A program made the translations under genes and the position numbers. This document shows, in pieces, positions 21,302 through 32,849 of a DNA stretch of 64,000 nucleotides (position 1 is the stretch's first letter; each line of letters starts with the position of its first letter). The notes below the pieces were generated by a model. The model saw only the letters and a list, made by a program, of their open reading frames with translations, made no database searches and was not told the origin of the DNA. Source of the stretch: Diplodia intermedia (Eukaryota > Ascomycota > Dothideomycetes > Botryosphaeriales > Botryosphaeriaceae). The stretch covers positions 1 through 64,000 of the forward strand of contig JAKEKT010000052.1 of NCBI GenBank assembly GCA_021495925.1, given 5' to 3'.

Positions 21302-24300
21302 ATGCTAGCCGACGAGAGCGACCGTTCGCTCAACAGCGTCCAGAAACCGCCGTCGAAAGAATGGGTGCCGGCCTGGCTGCGGAAAATCCGCCTGTTGCCG
21401 CTGGCCGCTTACTGCATCATCTTCGCCGCCGCGTTGGAAGCGTTGGACATTGAAATCCGAAAACACCATGGCTTGGCCGCCGACGCCAAACATTCCAGGA
21501 ATATCAACACGGCCAGATATGTCCCCACCATCGGCATCGTCGTGCTCGGGTTCGCATGCAAAGCCGTCGTCAGTGACGCCAAGCGGGTCACCCCCTGGGC
21601 TTCCATGTCGCGCAGATGGTCCAAGAGCTCGCATTCCGTCGCCCTCGATTACATCAACAGCATCGAAGTCTTCTCCATTTTCACCTCGGCACGGAGGGGG
21701 CACTGGGCCGTGTTCATCGGCCTGATTGTGTGCTTCATCTGCGGCGCCCTGGTCGCTGTTGCCAACGCCCTGACCTACATCAACCTCTTTGCCTCGTCTT
21801 CCGAGCCTGCCACCTTCAACAAGGCAACCACCTTCAGCTTCGACGGAACCTTGGAGAACAACGCGAACGAATCTCTGACCATCGCGTATACCTATGACGG
21901 CCAGAAGCCATACGCTGCCGTGTATGCCGAAATGCTGCCCAACGGCCGGTCTGCTGCCTGGTCCAAGGACAGCTATGTCTTTGAATCCTTCACCAACACC
22001 TCGGAGCTCCCCGAGAACGCCACCATCGAGGCGCCGACTAAAGCGCTATACGCGGGCTGGGGCTGCCATTCCATCGACTTGAAGGAGGGAGATGCCGATT
22101 ATATGACGTACTTCACGGCGGAGACGAGCAAGCAAGCCGAGTTGAAGTGCGCCCAAGATGTGCAGGTAGCATGGACGGACGGCTTCGAGGTGAACAAAAA
22201 GACTTTCGGGCTCACCAACGTCACTGCGTGCGGCGACGACAACAAATCGGACCTGCGCCTCGTCTCCGTTCTGGGGCAGCGAGTCAACACCACTGTGGCT
22301 CGGAAGCCAGGCAACGACACAGACACGTTCGAAACAACCATGATCGGCGTCATGTGTTCGCCATCCTTCACCTCACAAGACGCCACGGTCAGAGTCAACG
22401 CGTCTACCGGGGAGGTGGTGGATTATCAGCTGGGCTCCGCGGCTCCCACTGCGGTCGACATCCAGACATCGATGAACGCGCTCTACATCTACCTGAACAA
22501 TCCTGTGGACGGTCGAACGCAGGAAGCTTTTGCGCACAACTACCTCGGGTGGACGTACAACACGAAACCCCAAGCCAATCTCACATATGTCGTTCTTGCC
22601 GCAAATTATTTTGCCAAAACATACTACATCGACCCCTTCTCGTCACTCCTCATGAACGACCAGGCCGCGTTGCAAATCGATTCCTACCTGGCGCATCCGG
22701 AGAAGCTCAAGTCGGCGGCAGAGCAGCAAGCAAACCGAATCATGGCTCAAGTGGTCAACTCGCTCGCGCGCACCAACCTCACCGGCAGTGTGAATGGCCA
22801 GCTCTGGACCGATGGTCCGAAAATGTTCCTCCGCCAGGCATCGTTGCGTGCTTTGCAGGGCCTCCTGCTCCTCGTCGCCATCGTGTGCATTCTGCAGGGT
22901 ACGCTGCTGAGGCCGAGGACTATCCTGCGGGAGGATCCCGGCTCGATCGCAGCCAAAGCCGTGGTGCTGGCGTCGTCGGCCAAATCAGTGGAGAAGACGT
23001 TTGCACGCGAAGCCGTGTCGTCGGACTCGTCGATGGAACACGTGCTGGCAACCAAGGCATGGAGGCTGCAAGCCGGGGCCAATGGGTCGATGGTGCTGGA
23101 GGCGTCGAGGCGGGACCAGCACGAGCCTCTCCACCCCGTTCCCTCGCACGCGCCTGGCACGAACAACCACGAAGGATTCCATCCGATGGCGCTGCAGGCA
23201 TGGGCCAAGATCGGCGTCATTGCAGCCACGGTGGTTGTCATGGCGGCGCTGGCGGTGCTCATGGTTCTGTCCCACGCGCACCACGGCATCTGCAGGGAGA
23301 CGCCTATCGTGTCGGACGCCTTCGCTTTCGTTCCCACCGTCGTGCTTCTGCTCTTGGGTTACGCCTGCTCCGGGCTCGACGGTGCTGTGCGCACCATGGC
23401 GCCGTACAAGAGCCTGTGGAAGGGGTCGTCGGGGAAGAAGCAGCCGCTGCTGTTCAACTTCCGCGACTACCCGAGTCTGATGGCGCCGTTCAGCGCGATA
23501 CGCAACGGGCTGGGGCTCGCGGTTGCTGCGTCGTCGGCGGTGGTGCTCATCATCCCGGCCATCAAGATTGTCACGGCCGGTCTCTACACCGTCACCATCG
23601 TGCAGACGACATACAACATGCAGCCGCTGGTCGACACGAGCCTCGTCGACCACCTGGAAGACACGTTCACGCTGACGCAGGACTCGTCGTCGGAATCGTT
23701 CAGCTACGTGAGCAACGAGGGCTGGAACATGACGATGGACCTCGACGCCAACGTGCAGACGGCCTCGCAGTTCACCGAGTGGACCATGAACCCCGACTTC
23801 AACATCCCCGTGCGCGCCGGCATCCTCGACAACCTCGTCTTCAGCAACCTCACCGGCGTCGGCGACTTTTCCAATGCCGACGGCGTGGACGTGTCGGCGG
23901 GTGAAATCACCGTCAACGTGCCCGCCATCGCCGTCGACGTGACGTGCACCCCGGTCGACCTGGTGCCCCAGGCCTACTACTCCAATTGCAGCAACGGCCA
24001 GCCCTACTTCCAGTTCACCGCCGTGTGCGGCTCGGCCGCCTGCAACGAGACGATGAACATCACGTCGACCAGCGCCACCAGCGTCGGGCCCTACGGCTAC
24101 TCGCAGGCCAACTGCCGCAACGCGACCAACCGCTTCCAGGGCACCACCAGCATCGACTACGCGGGCAAGTACATCGTGTCGCTCGCCGACTTCGGCCCCG
24201 TCACCACCTACCTCACCAACTCAACCGTCTTCTCCAACGTCTCGCAGTTGCTCGAACCCGGCATGCTCAACACCACCGCCAACCGCCTGCCGTCCTTCCA

Positions 24301-25282
24301 CACCGTCTCCTGCTCCAGCAACTTCACCCGCGTCACCGTCGACGCCACCTTCTCCCGCAGATCCACCACTCTAACCACCTCCTCCCTCAACACCACCACC
24401 AACACCACCACCACCACCTCCTGGAACCCCATCGCCTACGACCCCGCCACCCTCACCACCCTCTCGCCCATCGCCGACCCCCCCTACTGGCTCGCCCCCC
24501 TCGCAAAGTCCAAAGCCGGCGACCACTACAACCAATACGACCAGTCGTCCGACACCCCGGGCCTCCTCGACTCGCCGTCCCTCTGGCCCACCCGCGGCAG
24601 CAGCACCTCCTTCTTCGAGCTCCTCGCCGCCTACGCCACGCACACCCTCCACAACCTCACCGCCCTCATCGACGACGACGCCGCCGCCGCCGCCGCCCTC
24701 GCCCCCGCCGCCGCCAACGTCTACACCAGTTACGCGACCAACATGCTCACCGAGCTCCGCCCCTGGGCGCTGAACGCGTCGACGGTGGCGGGGGAGAGCG
24801 CGGCGGCGGCGCAGGGAGGCAGGTTGCGCGTGCCGCAGGCGAGGGTGAAGCAGGACTTGGCGTCGACGCTGGCGTTGGAGGGGTGTTTGGTGTTGGTGCT
24901 GGCGTGTTTTGTCTGGGTTGCCGTGAGGTTCCCGAATGAGGCGGTCTTGCCGAAGAGTCCGGGGAGCGTGGCGGCGGCGGCGAGTTTGTTGGCGGGGAGT
25001 GGGCTGGTGAAGGGGTTGAGGGGGAGGGGGGTCGTGGGTGTGAAGGATGTAGGGGGGGATGGGTGGAGGGGGGGTGCGTTGGGGTGGTGGCCCGCGCCGG
25101 CTGCTGCGGGCAGGGAGAAGGTTGGGGATGAGGGAGAGGGCGATGTGTTGGAGGGGAGGGGGATGAGGTGGGGGATTGATGTTGGGGAGGGCGTTGTTAG
25201 GGGGAGTTGGAAGGGGGCGGAGGGGAGGCCGGGGGCGGATGGTGGTGGTGGTGGTGGTGGTGGTGGTGGTGGTGCTGTGTGA
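21302..25282 (+). CDS. Large DUF3433 family membrane glycoprotein
   Basis: One exon, 1326 residues. The architecture is internally duplicated. Each half begins with a hydrophobic segment, a short loop with an HHGL or HHGI motif, a second hydrophobic segment (YVPTIGIVVLGFACKAV; FAFVPTVVLLLLGYACS), a cytosolic Pro/Trp loop, and a third membrane segment, followed by a long extracytosolic domain rich in N-x-S/T sequons. A last hydrophobic segment (LEGCLVLVLACFVWVAVRF) precedes a Gly-rich tail ending in an 11-codon GGT run. This is the plan of fungal DUF3433 proteins, predicted plasma-membrane proteins of unknown function. The final ~110 codons are very G-rich and less protein-like, so the true C-terminus could be shortened by an unseen intron. 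Confidence 0.88.
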   Translation: MLADESDRSLNSVQKPPSKEWVPAWLRKIRLLPLAAYCIIFAAALEALDIEIRKHHGLAADAKHSRNINTARYVPTIGIVVLGFACKAVVSDAKRVTPWASMSRRWSKSSHSVALDYINSIEVFSIFTSARRGHWAVFIGLIVCFICGALVAVANALTYINLFASSSEPATFNKATTFSFDGTLENNANESLTIAYTYDGQKPYAAVYAEMLPNGRSAAWSKDSYVFESFTNTSELPENATIEAPTKALYAGWGCHSIDLKEGDADYMTYFTAETSKQAELKCAQDVQVAWTDGFEVNKKTFGLTNVTACGDDNKSDLRLVSVLGQRVNTTVARKPGNDTDTFETTMIGVMCSPSFTSQDATVRVNASTGEVVDYQLGSAAPTAVDIQTSMNALYIYLNNPVDGRTQEAFAHNYLGWTYNTKPQANLTYVVLAANYFAKTYYIDPFSSLLMNDQAALQIDSYLAHPEKLKSAAEQQANRIMAQVVNSLARTNLTGSVNGQLWTDGPKMFLRQASLRALQGLLLLVAIVCILQGTLLRPRTILREDPGSIAAKAVVLASSAKSVEKTFAREAVSSDSSMEHVLATKAWRLQAGANGSMVLEASRRDQHEPLHPVPSHAPGTNNHEGFHPMALQAWAKIGVIAATVVVMAALAVLMVLSHAHHGICRETPIVSDAFAFVPTVVLLLLGYACSGLDGAVRTMAPYKSLWKGSSGKKQPLLFNFRDYPSLMAPFSAIRNGLGLAVAASSAVVLIIPAIKIVTAGLYTVTIVQTTYNMQPLVDTSLVDHLEDTFTLTQDSSSESFSYVSNEGWNMTMDLDANVQTASQFTEWTMNPDFNIPVRAGILDNLVFSNLTGVGDFSNADGVDVSAGEITVNVPAIAVDVTCTPVDLVPQAYYSNCSNGQPYFQFTAVCGSAACNETMNITSTSATSVGPYGYSQANCRNATNRFQGTTSIDYAGKYIVSLADFGPVTTYLTNSTVFSNVSQLLEPGMLNTTANRLPSFHTVSCSSNFTRVTVDATFSRRSTTLTTSSLNTTTNTTTTTSWNPIAYDPATLTTLSPIADPPYWLAPLAKSKAGDHYNQYDQSSDTPGLLDSPSLWPTRGSSTSFFELLAAYATHTLHNLTALIDDDAAAAAALAPAAANVYTSYATNMLTELRPWALNASTVAGESAAAAQGGRLRVPQARVKQDLASTLALEGCLVLVLACFVWVAVRFPNEAVLPKSPGSVAAAASLLAGSGLVKGLRGRGVVGVKDVGGDGWRGGALGWWPAPAAAGREKVGDEGEGDVLEGRGMRWGIDVGEGVVRGSWKGAEGRPGADGGGGGGGGGGGAV
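25241..25273. repeat. (GGT)11 tract
   Basis: Uninterrupted GGT units encoding poly-Gly at the C-terminus of the DUF3433 protein. Confidence 0.95.
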
Positions 25283-25545
25283 GTGGGGAGATGGAGGCTT
25301 GTTTGGGATGTACGGGGTGTGCGGCAGCGGGTGTACTGATATGATGCGATGAATATACGTAGATTTCTGAGATTTATACCCTTTTTTAAGTAGACTTATG
25401 GACAAGTATTGCTGGATAAGGAGATGAGCTCTTGCATTGTTGATTGTACTATAATGAGAAACAGAACTTCAATCTAACGCCAACCTGCAGGTACTTAAGC
25501 AAATGAACAGCCGAAGAACCAGTCAAAAAGAAAAAGAAAGAAGAA

Positions 25546-25593
<48 letters not shown>

Positions 25594-25663
25594 AAACTTA
25601 TGAAACCGCAAAAGTTGATCTCCAAGCCTCTCGTGTCCGGCCAAGTGAGAAAGTCCTCCGCCC
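25283..25663. other. Convergent 3' intergenic stretch with AG tract
   Basis: 380 bases between convergent genes. It holds the AG microsatellite at 25554-25590 and nothing else recognised. Confidence 0.5.
25554..25590. repeat. AG dinucleotide microsatellite
   Basis: About 18 uninterrupted AG units close to the 3' end of the NACHT-ankyrin gene. Confidence 0.95.
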
Positions 25664-28600
25664 TCATTGCGCCGTCCAGGTGCCATCAGGCAACTGAAGC
25701 ACAGTCTGTGCGCCAAGCTCCCAGTACCATGCTGCTTGCTCGACGCCTGGGTACACCCTCTGAAATGGCTTTGCCCCATTCTCAAGTAGGAGAGTAGCTA
25801 CGTTGATGTGCCCCTGCTTCCATGCAGCTTGGATAGGAGTACCGAATTTGCCTCCAAGTTGGTTGACGTTGGCGCCGAAGTCGAGTAAGATCTTGACAGC
25901 CTTGTGGCTCCCGCGGAATGCGTAGAGATAGAGGAGAGTAAAGTTACACCATCTGAGCCTGTTGTTGATGACCTCTGGTACCTTCTGTGGTGGCTGATCT
26001 GTGAGCAATCTGCAAATTAGGTCTCCGTTGAAATCGTTCATGCTCAAGTGCGACAGTGGAGAATCGGAAGTGATCGAAAGTCTGAAAGGGTCGGCACCTC
26101 TTCTCAGAAGGAGATCAATGCATTCGAGTTCCGTTGCCAAGTATAAAGGCGTCCAACTCTCCTCGTCTCCAGCATTGACGTCGAGGCCTTGTTCCAGGAA
26201 GTATTCCAAAGTGTCGCAGTGCCCGTATTCGGCAGCCAAGTGAAGTGCGGTGCTCCCAAATATGTCTCTGAGTGTCATATTGCTTCCACTGCGATGAAGG
26301 ATTTTCGCGCATTCAAGATGCCCGTACTCTGCAGCTGAAAGGAATGGGGTTTTTCCATAATTGTCCAGCAGGTCGAGAGTTGCACCATGATCAATCAAGG
26401 CGTCGACGGCTTTGGCCCACCCATATCTGCTGGCGATATGTAGTGCGGTTTTCCTGGTAGAGTTGACCCGTCGGTCCAAGTTCCTAACCTGAGGAATGAG
26501 AGTAAGCAGAGCGGCCTCACCCTTTGCTGTTTTCCCCTGACAGATGATATCCAATCGACTGGCCGCGATCTCCTCCGACGTCCCAACTTCATGCTGAGAA
26601 AAGCCTTGCTTTGTTTGGAGCTGCTCCCTGATCAAATCCGCCAGCTCTAGGTTTCCAGCTCGAAGTGCATTGAGTTCCGCGAGAGCTGATATGGAACAAT
26701 TATGCTGAAGCAAGGCCCTGACCATGTCGATGTCGCCTCTTCCAGATGCAATCTCAATGGGTGACTCCGGTGCATTCTCATTTGCACTGGTAAGTGTACC
26801 TTGAACTGAAAGCAGATACTGACAGATATCGACTGAACCGCTCTGACAGGCCAAATGAATGGATGTCAGTCCATCCTTGTTGGCTTCAAACTGAGACGCA
26901 CCCGCAGTGACCAATAGCTTGCAAGCATCAAGGTTTGCGTTCCGGCATGCGATATGCAACGGCGTTGTACCGCAGGTCGTTTTCGGGTCCAAGTCCAGGT
27001 CTCTGGCGTTTGACAATAGCCACTCGAGAGGAGCCGTGTTGTGTTTAAGGGAGGTCGCAAGATGCAATGCTCTGGCATTGTTCAGCTGTCGCGGTGGATT
27101 GGTGACACGCCAGTAGAAAGTGATAGGCGCTTCGAAATTGAACCCATTGACAGTCTCCAGGACACCCAGGAGAGAATGGTGACGGCGGCCAATTGCGACA
27201 TGGTGCAGCTGCCAACCATTGGTTCCTTCTACAAAGAGATTGGCACCTTTCTGGATGAGCATCCTGACGGTGTCCGTGTTTCCGCGGAGAGCTGCGACTA
27301 GCAATGGAGGGTTTTTAAGGGCCGAGCCATCCGGTTGTGGATCCAGTAAAGGTTCGTTAATCACTCCGTAGCGATCGACCAAAGCAGCAACCACGGGATC
27401 GGCTCCTAGTAGACAAGCCCAATATAGGCAAGAGCGGCCCATGTTGTCACAGACATCGATCGTTTTTCCGGCTACACCTATCATCCGGAAGGCAACATCA
27501 ATGTCGGGAATGAGCTTCAACAGGTGAACAAGCGGCATACAACCATTTTTATCCAGAACCATTGACTGAGCAAACTCTGCCATGTGATTGGGAAGCAGTT
27601 GTTCCACGCCGGGCTTCTTGCAGATGTGATGTATCAATGGGACTCCATCCCCGCAAGGTTTGTTGAGTTCAGCACTGTTCATGCGAGGCAAGGTAAGCCG
27701 CAGAAAGTCAATGTTGTCCCTTTTGGTCATAGCAGCAACCATCAATGGTGTATTGCCTCGTTTGTCTTTGATCGATAGATCAATCGGGTGTTTGAGGAAA
27801 GCTGATAGCACTTGCTCGAATGGGAACCCTGACTCGCTTTGAGCAACATAGTGCAGTGCAGTCATCCCTTCGCTGTCTTGTTGCTTGGAGAAGCTTCCGT
27901 CCTTTTCGAGCTCGACAAGTGTGCAAAATACGTCTGAGACAACGCTTTGGAACTTGTCTTTCGACTTCTTTGTGACCTCAATTTTGCCTGCAGAGCGGGC
28001 AAAAGCCAGAAGTGGAGTGCGAAGATTGTCTCCTCTGACCGAAAGATGGTCACGGAACTCCAATGGTGGATTGGCTAAAAGCCTGACTTGACACAAGTGG
28101 TGTTCTGAATCCAGGCCTTGTTCTGGATCCGGGAATAGATTGCTCAACTTCTCGCAAAGCTTCTCCAGACATAGATGTAGTGGTGTTCTCAAGTGCGAGT
28201 CGGTAGAGATGAGGGCGTGTTTTTTGCTTTTTCCATAGCGATCATCCTCCAACACATCCCGCAGAATCTCATTCATATCTTCTGACGGCTCTCCGGAGTC
28301 GACAATAAAATGTAGGAGGTTCTTCTGAGACTCGGCTATCGTGCTCAAATCATCTTCCAGTACAAGAAGGCTTCTTAACATCCGAATCTTTGCAGCTTGC
28401 CGATCCTGAGACTGCCCTAAGGAGTTCAATAACACATGTATTGGAAGTCGACCATCTGCGGCGGGCAACTTGAAGTCCACAGAGTGTTCTTGGAGGCCTT
28501 GGAGGTAATGGAACAGATCTTCGTCCCCTGATTTGACGGCCAAGTGTGCTGCAGTCTGTCCAATGGCCGTTGTCTGCTGGAAGTCTATGTTGGGATGGAC

Positions 28601-31600
28601 TTCCAGGAAGTATTCCAACACTTTCTTTTCACCGGCTTGAATGGCATCCAGCCATGGAGTGAATCCTTCATGGTCCTTCGTTTCCAATGCATCTCGTGGA
28701 TCCCGACAGCACTGTAGAAGACTGCGTATCATCTTGAGGTCACGTCCCCATGCAAGATCGTGTAAAGCTGTCCTCCCATCCGATTCTCGCTGGAAATATG
28801 GGTCGCCTCCATTGTTGATGAGGAAGCTGACCACCTCTGCTTGATTGTTCTTTGCAGACTCTGAAAGGCACAAAGATAGAATATCTTTTCTTTCACCTTC
28901 CGGCATTGCTGAAATACATGGTAGTAAGCTTGTCACTGTTTCGAGACGGCCTTGGGAAGCTGCGATTGGAAGTATCTCCTGGTAACTCCCCTTGAGATGC
29001 TCAATGACTGCTCCGGTTTGAACTGTTTCTGTCCCGTCTGGACTGTTCGAGAGATGGTATTCGATGAGCATCTCTCTGAACAGTGGCTCTGCTTCTGGAT
29101 CCAGCGATCCAGTTGTTCCGTGCGTAATTATCGCTTCTATCCCGGAGATTCTCCCTTCCATAGCCCATTCCAAAGCTTCCTTCGTAATCGGGAAACCTTC
29201 TTGCAGCAGTAAAGCCAAAACCTGCTCATCACCTCCATCAGCTACTGCTTTGACTGGATCATGGATCAACTTGTCGCGAGATATATTCTCCATGAGGAGG
29301 CGCTTGACGGTTTCGAGTACGTCATCCTCACTAGGCCATGCGTCATCTCCAAAACCGTGAGTCCAACCGGCAATCGTACAAACCAGGGGGGTCTGAAGAG
29401 TTTTGATCGATTTATTGACATCGGCCCCTTTCTTAATCAGGTTATCGACCACCTTCGGACGACAGCAAACGCAAGCAAGGTGTAAAGGTGTAACTTCAGA
29501 TATCTGCTCTGTTGGATCTCCTTTGTACTCGAACTCCGTGGGTTGAGGCAGCCAGGTGTAGGCCCAGAGGCAGAATTGATCCGATTTCTCCGGCTTGAAA
29601 AGCTCGAATTCCAACTCTAGGATCTGGGAGTTGCTGGAATCCCGTGCGTGGCCAAGCCAGAACAGAGCAGCGTAGTAGTAGAAAGGGCGTTCTGCCGTAT
29701 AACGGTCGCATGCCGTAGAGTCTTGCAAGTCGAGAGTTGAACAGTCATCCAAAAGAAGATATGTCAAGCATACAGAAGCGAGATAGTCTTGATCATTCTC
29801 CTTGTTGATTGTGAACCTCACTAGATCCTGGTCGCCGGTGTCGATCTGGCAGAGGTACTCCTTGACAGAAAAATGACTGAAAGAAACTATGTCGTTGATA
29901 GTACGAATGAGACTGCTGCACGACTTGAGTATGCTTTCAATTTCCAGAGTGTTGTCGTACTCTTTTTCTCCTGGCTCTACGCTGATTGCTTCGGTAATGG
30001 TAGCCAAGCTCATAGGGCGCATTGACAGTGCGATCCAACGGAGAGTTCTTTCGATGAATTTGAGAGTGCACTCTCGTTCTGAGCTGATGGCACGCTGGAG
30101 GATTCTCTGATACGTTTGCGGAAGGTCCGGTGGAAGATCATGCAGCGCTTTCCTGCGGAGACGATTGGAGGGGAGGCTTTCAAGGTGGTCCAGTTGGCAT
30201 CTATGCATTATCAGCTGGGATAGTTCACTGAGAGTAGCGTCAAGATTAGCTTACTTGACCCATTGAAACCTATCACAAACTCGTTAGCTGAGGAGCATCA
30301 TCAACCTTACAGCGTGTCCACTTACATTCCCTCGGATCTATCGACTAAGCTTTCCAGGATCTCTGTCCTCAACGTTGGATCTTTGGATATCATTCGTTTG
30401 AATCGTAAATCCAAATTCGCAGCAACGTAGAGTCTGACATCGGCCCTGTCCGCAGCTATTGGGAGACTCTGAAAACCACTCAAAGCCTCTTTGATGTCCA
30501 GCTCCTCTCTGCTTGCGAACAGTACCTTTATACTCCCGCGCAGGCTTAGAGTGGCTAGATTTTGGACAATTTTACCACGATCTTCTAAGCACTCATCCAG
30601 GCCATCGATGACAATGGTGGTGGTATTGAAGCTTGTAGAAAGGTCCTGAACAAGTTCAACCCAGTCCAAATCCTTGGCATTTATCGAGGAGTGATGCGGG
30701 TCTTGATGACTGTTGTGGAAGTCTTCCAAAACAGCCAAGGCAGCAGAGCTTTGGATGGCCAGTTGCCGAGCTATCGATCCAAGTATTTGCCGAGTTGTCT
30801 GGGTGTTTCGATTTCCGTACTCGCAGAAGAAGAAAGCTGTTGCCATCTTCTCGCTCTGCTCAAGCGAGTCGATGATAGCTGCACTAAGCACAGATTTGCC
30901 TGCCCCGGGGATGCCGTAAAGCCATAGCCGCGAATTTGAAGTGTTCTGGAACGCTTCAAACGTGGGGCTCTTGATGAACCACAGGCCTGTCCCGTCTTGG
31001 CGAAGTCCGAGATGTTTCTGCAGTGTATCTTCAGGGCGGAGGCTTGAGACTTCTCTGAGTAACTTCTTTCGCTCATCGCTCAAGCGCCGCTCGTCTTCGG
31101 CAATCTTGGCGGCCCAGAATTGAGCTTGAGACTCCTTGATCTCCTTCAGATCCGAGAGTGCTTCGTCCTGCTTCCGAAGAATTTCGACTATTCCGGACAA
31201 GGAGTTCTGCGTCATCGCAAGTTGAAGGGTTGATTTGTGGGCCTCGAGTTCATTGAGAAGTTTCTCGATTTCGTGTTTTTTGAATAACCAAATTGCGTGA
31301 TCTTTCGTGACGTCCCAAGTAGAAGGTTTCGCAACTGCAGCAGGGTTCGACGATGAAGCCCCGACCACTGGACTGACTCCATTGCCGCTCTCCGAACCAC
31401 ACCTCGCGAGAAGCTTTTGAATACTATCCAAAGTTGCGCTGCATCCGAATATGGCTTTTCCTGGGGTTGCGACGTCTGCGCTCGGAAGTTGATCCAAAAC
31501 GAGACTGAGGCTCTTGAGGATGCCATACAAAGTTGCAACGCTGAGGCTGAGCTTCTGCATCTCAGCTTTCGCGCCACGAACGGATTCGATAACCGAGGAA

Positions 31601-31674
31601 ATCCCTTGGACGATTTCTTTGGCCAGCAAGGCCAAACCGCCGACGCTCGCAGCTATCGACAGTGGATCGCTCAT
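25664..31674 (-). CDS. NACHT-ankyrin NLR-like protein
   Basis: Three minus-strand exons (30326-31674, a 15-nt exon 30255-30269, and 25664-30200) encode 1966 residues. N-terminus MSDPLSIAASVGGLALLAKEI is the start of the fungal N-terminal STAND domain; a helical linker follows. The NACHT domain has the P-loop GIPGAGKS (254-261) and a Walker B stretch ending IDGLDEC (about 353-362). The tiny exon encodes FQWV, giving the conserved GMFQWVKCQLD. A helical region with FSHFSVKEYL follows, then from about residue 700 to the end many ankyrin repeats, the last dozen regular (TPLHIACRNANLDAC, TALHLAAEYGHCDT). Such STAND proteins are candidate cytosolic sensors in non-self recognition, with ankyrins binding the ligand. 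The reading frame is intact, unlike its HET, DUF7580 and C2H2 neighbours. The ligand and effector arm are unknown. Confidence 0.93.
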
Positions 31675-32849
31675 CTTGGAGCTCCCCTTCGTCAGAAATG
31701 GAGAACCAGTTGGAACATTGGTCGAACGCTTTTCTGGTTATGGGCGTCTAGCGTAGTGTTTGATTGCGCCCTGAGGGAAGGAGGTCGAGGGTGGAGGGTA
31801 AGCAGGGTGGCGATGTGTTGCTCGAAAGCTCAGGCTGCGCGCAATGGAAACGGTGCAGCGTTGTGCGTCTTTCAAGGCAACACGATGCCTCGGCACGAGT
31901 AAGAGAGGAGATAAGTACCTGTCGGAGTATGCCAACGAGGCCAATCAAGAGATTTATCATCAAATTTTAGCGCTGCCTGAATCCTGCCGTTGCTTCAGGA
32001 CGCCACAAGGCTGGATCTCATATCGGTTGCCTCGTCCAGGCAGACCGCAAGGCTGTAAGAGAAAATGACAATCTCTAAGTAGCGCTGGATGGCGTTTTCA
32101 TGTTGTTTCGTGTTTTACTGACGCATTAGAGGTCGCACTTCAAGGAAAATGGCTGGCCGATAATTTCTCCGCCAGCGAGAGAAGACTATTTCATGACAGT
32201 TTCCCTTGAGTCTGCCTTGCAACCTGCTGCCTAGCCTGTGCCGGCATCCGGACACCGGACGCAAGAGTAAGCACACAGGTCAGCCTGCAGGAAAGTGGGG
32301 TGCATGAGTGGCAGGCCCGAGGCGCGGCGGAGCCAATCGAACCCCAAGCCTCCACCGAGGCGCAGCGCGCAAAGCCCCGACATATGCTGCTGCCGCCAGT
32401 GCTGGCAATTAATACAGGGAACCGATACGATCATGCATCTACGCCTCGCGAAATCAGCAAGGCTGAGGAGGCCAGAAGCCGCGACGTGGCCAGCCAGCAG
32501 TTGCCGCTGCGGAAAGAGCCTTAACCGGCTGATGCAATACTCTGATTTGACGCATAACGGCTTTTTCCCCTGGCGAAAAGTCAGCCCATCCTATAGCATC
32601 GACGAGGTATATTTCGCCCTCTGGGGTTGTTTTTGGCAAGATGGGAACGAAGCGGGGTCAATACTGATCGACAACGACGCCACAACATGCTTCTGCACAC
32701 GACCCATACCATTGTTCGAATTTACCACGCCGATGAGCCAGCACTGGACGCATTAGCACTGGGCGCCGCCGTTAGCAAATTTATCAGACCTTCAACTCAT
32801 ATTGATCCCTTTCTGCCGCCAAGGATTTGCAAGTGCTATGTTTCGGGCC
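31675..32849. other. Intergenic region between NACHT-ankyrin and HET genes
   Basis: About 1.2 kb with only short frames. The left part is the promoter of the NACHT-ankyrin gene. Nothing else was recognised. Confidence 0.5.

Noticed and set aside
24371..25405. 344-codon minus-strand frame at the end of the DUF3433 gene
   Set aside because: Poly-Thr, Pro and Gly runs mirror the sense-strand repeats; no domain.
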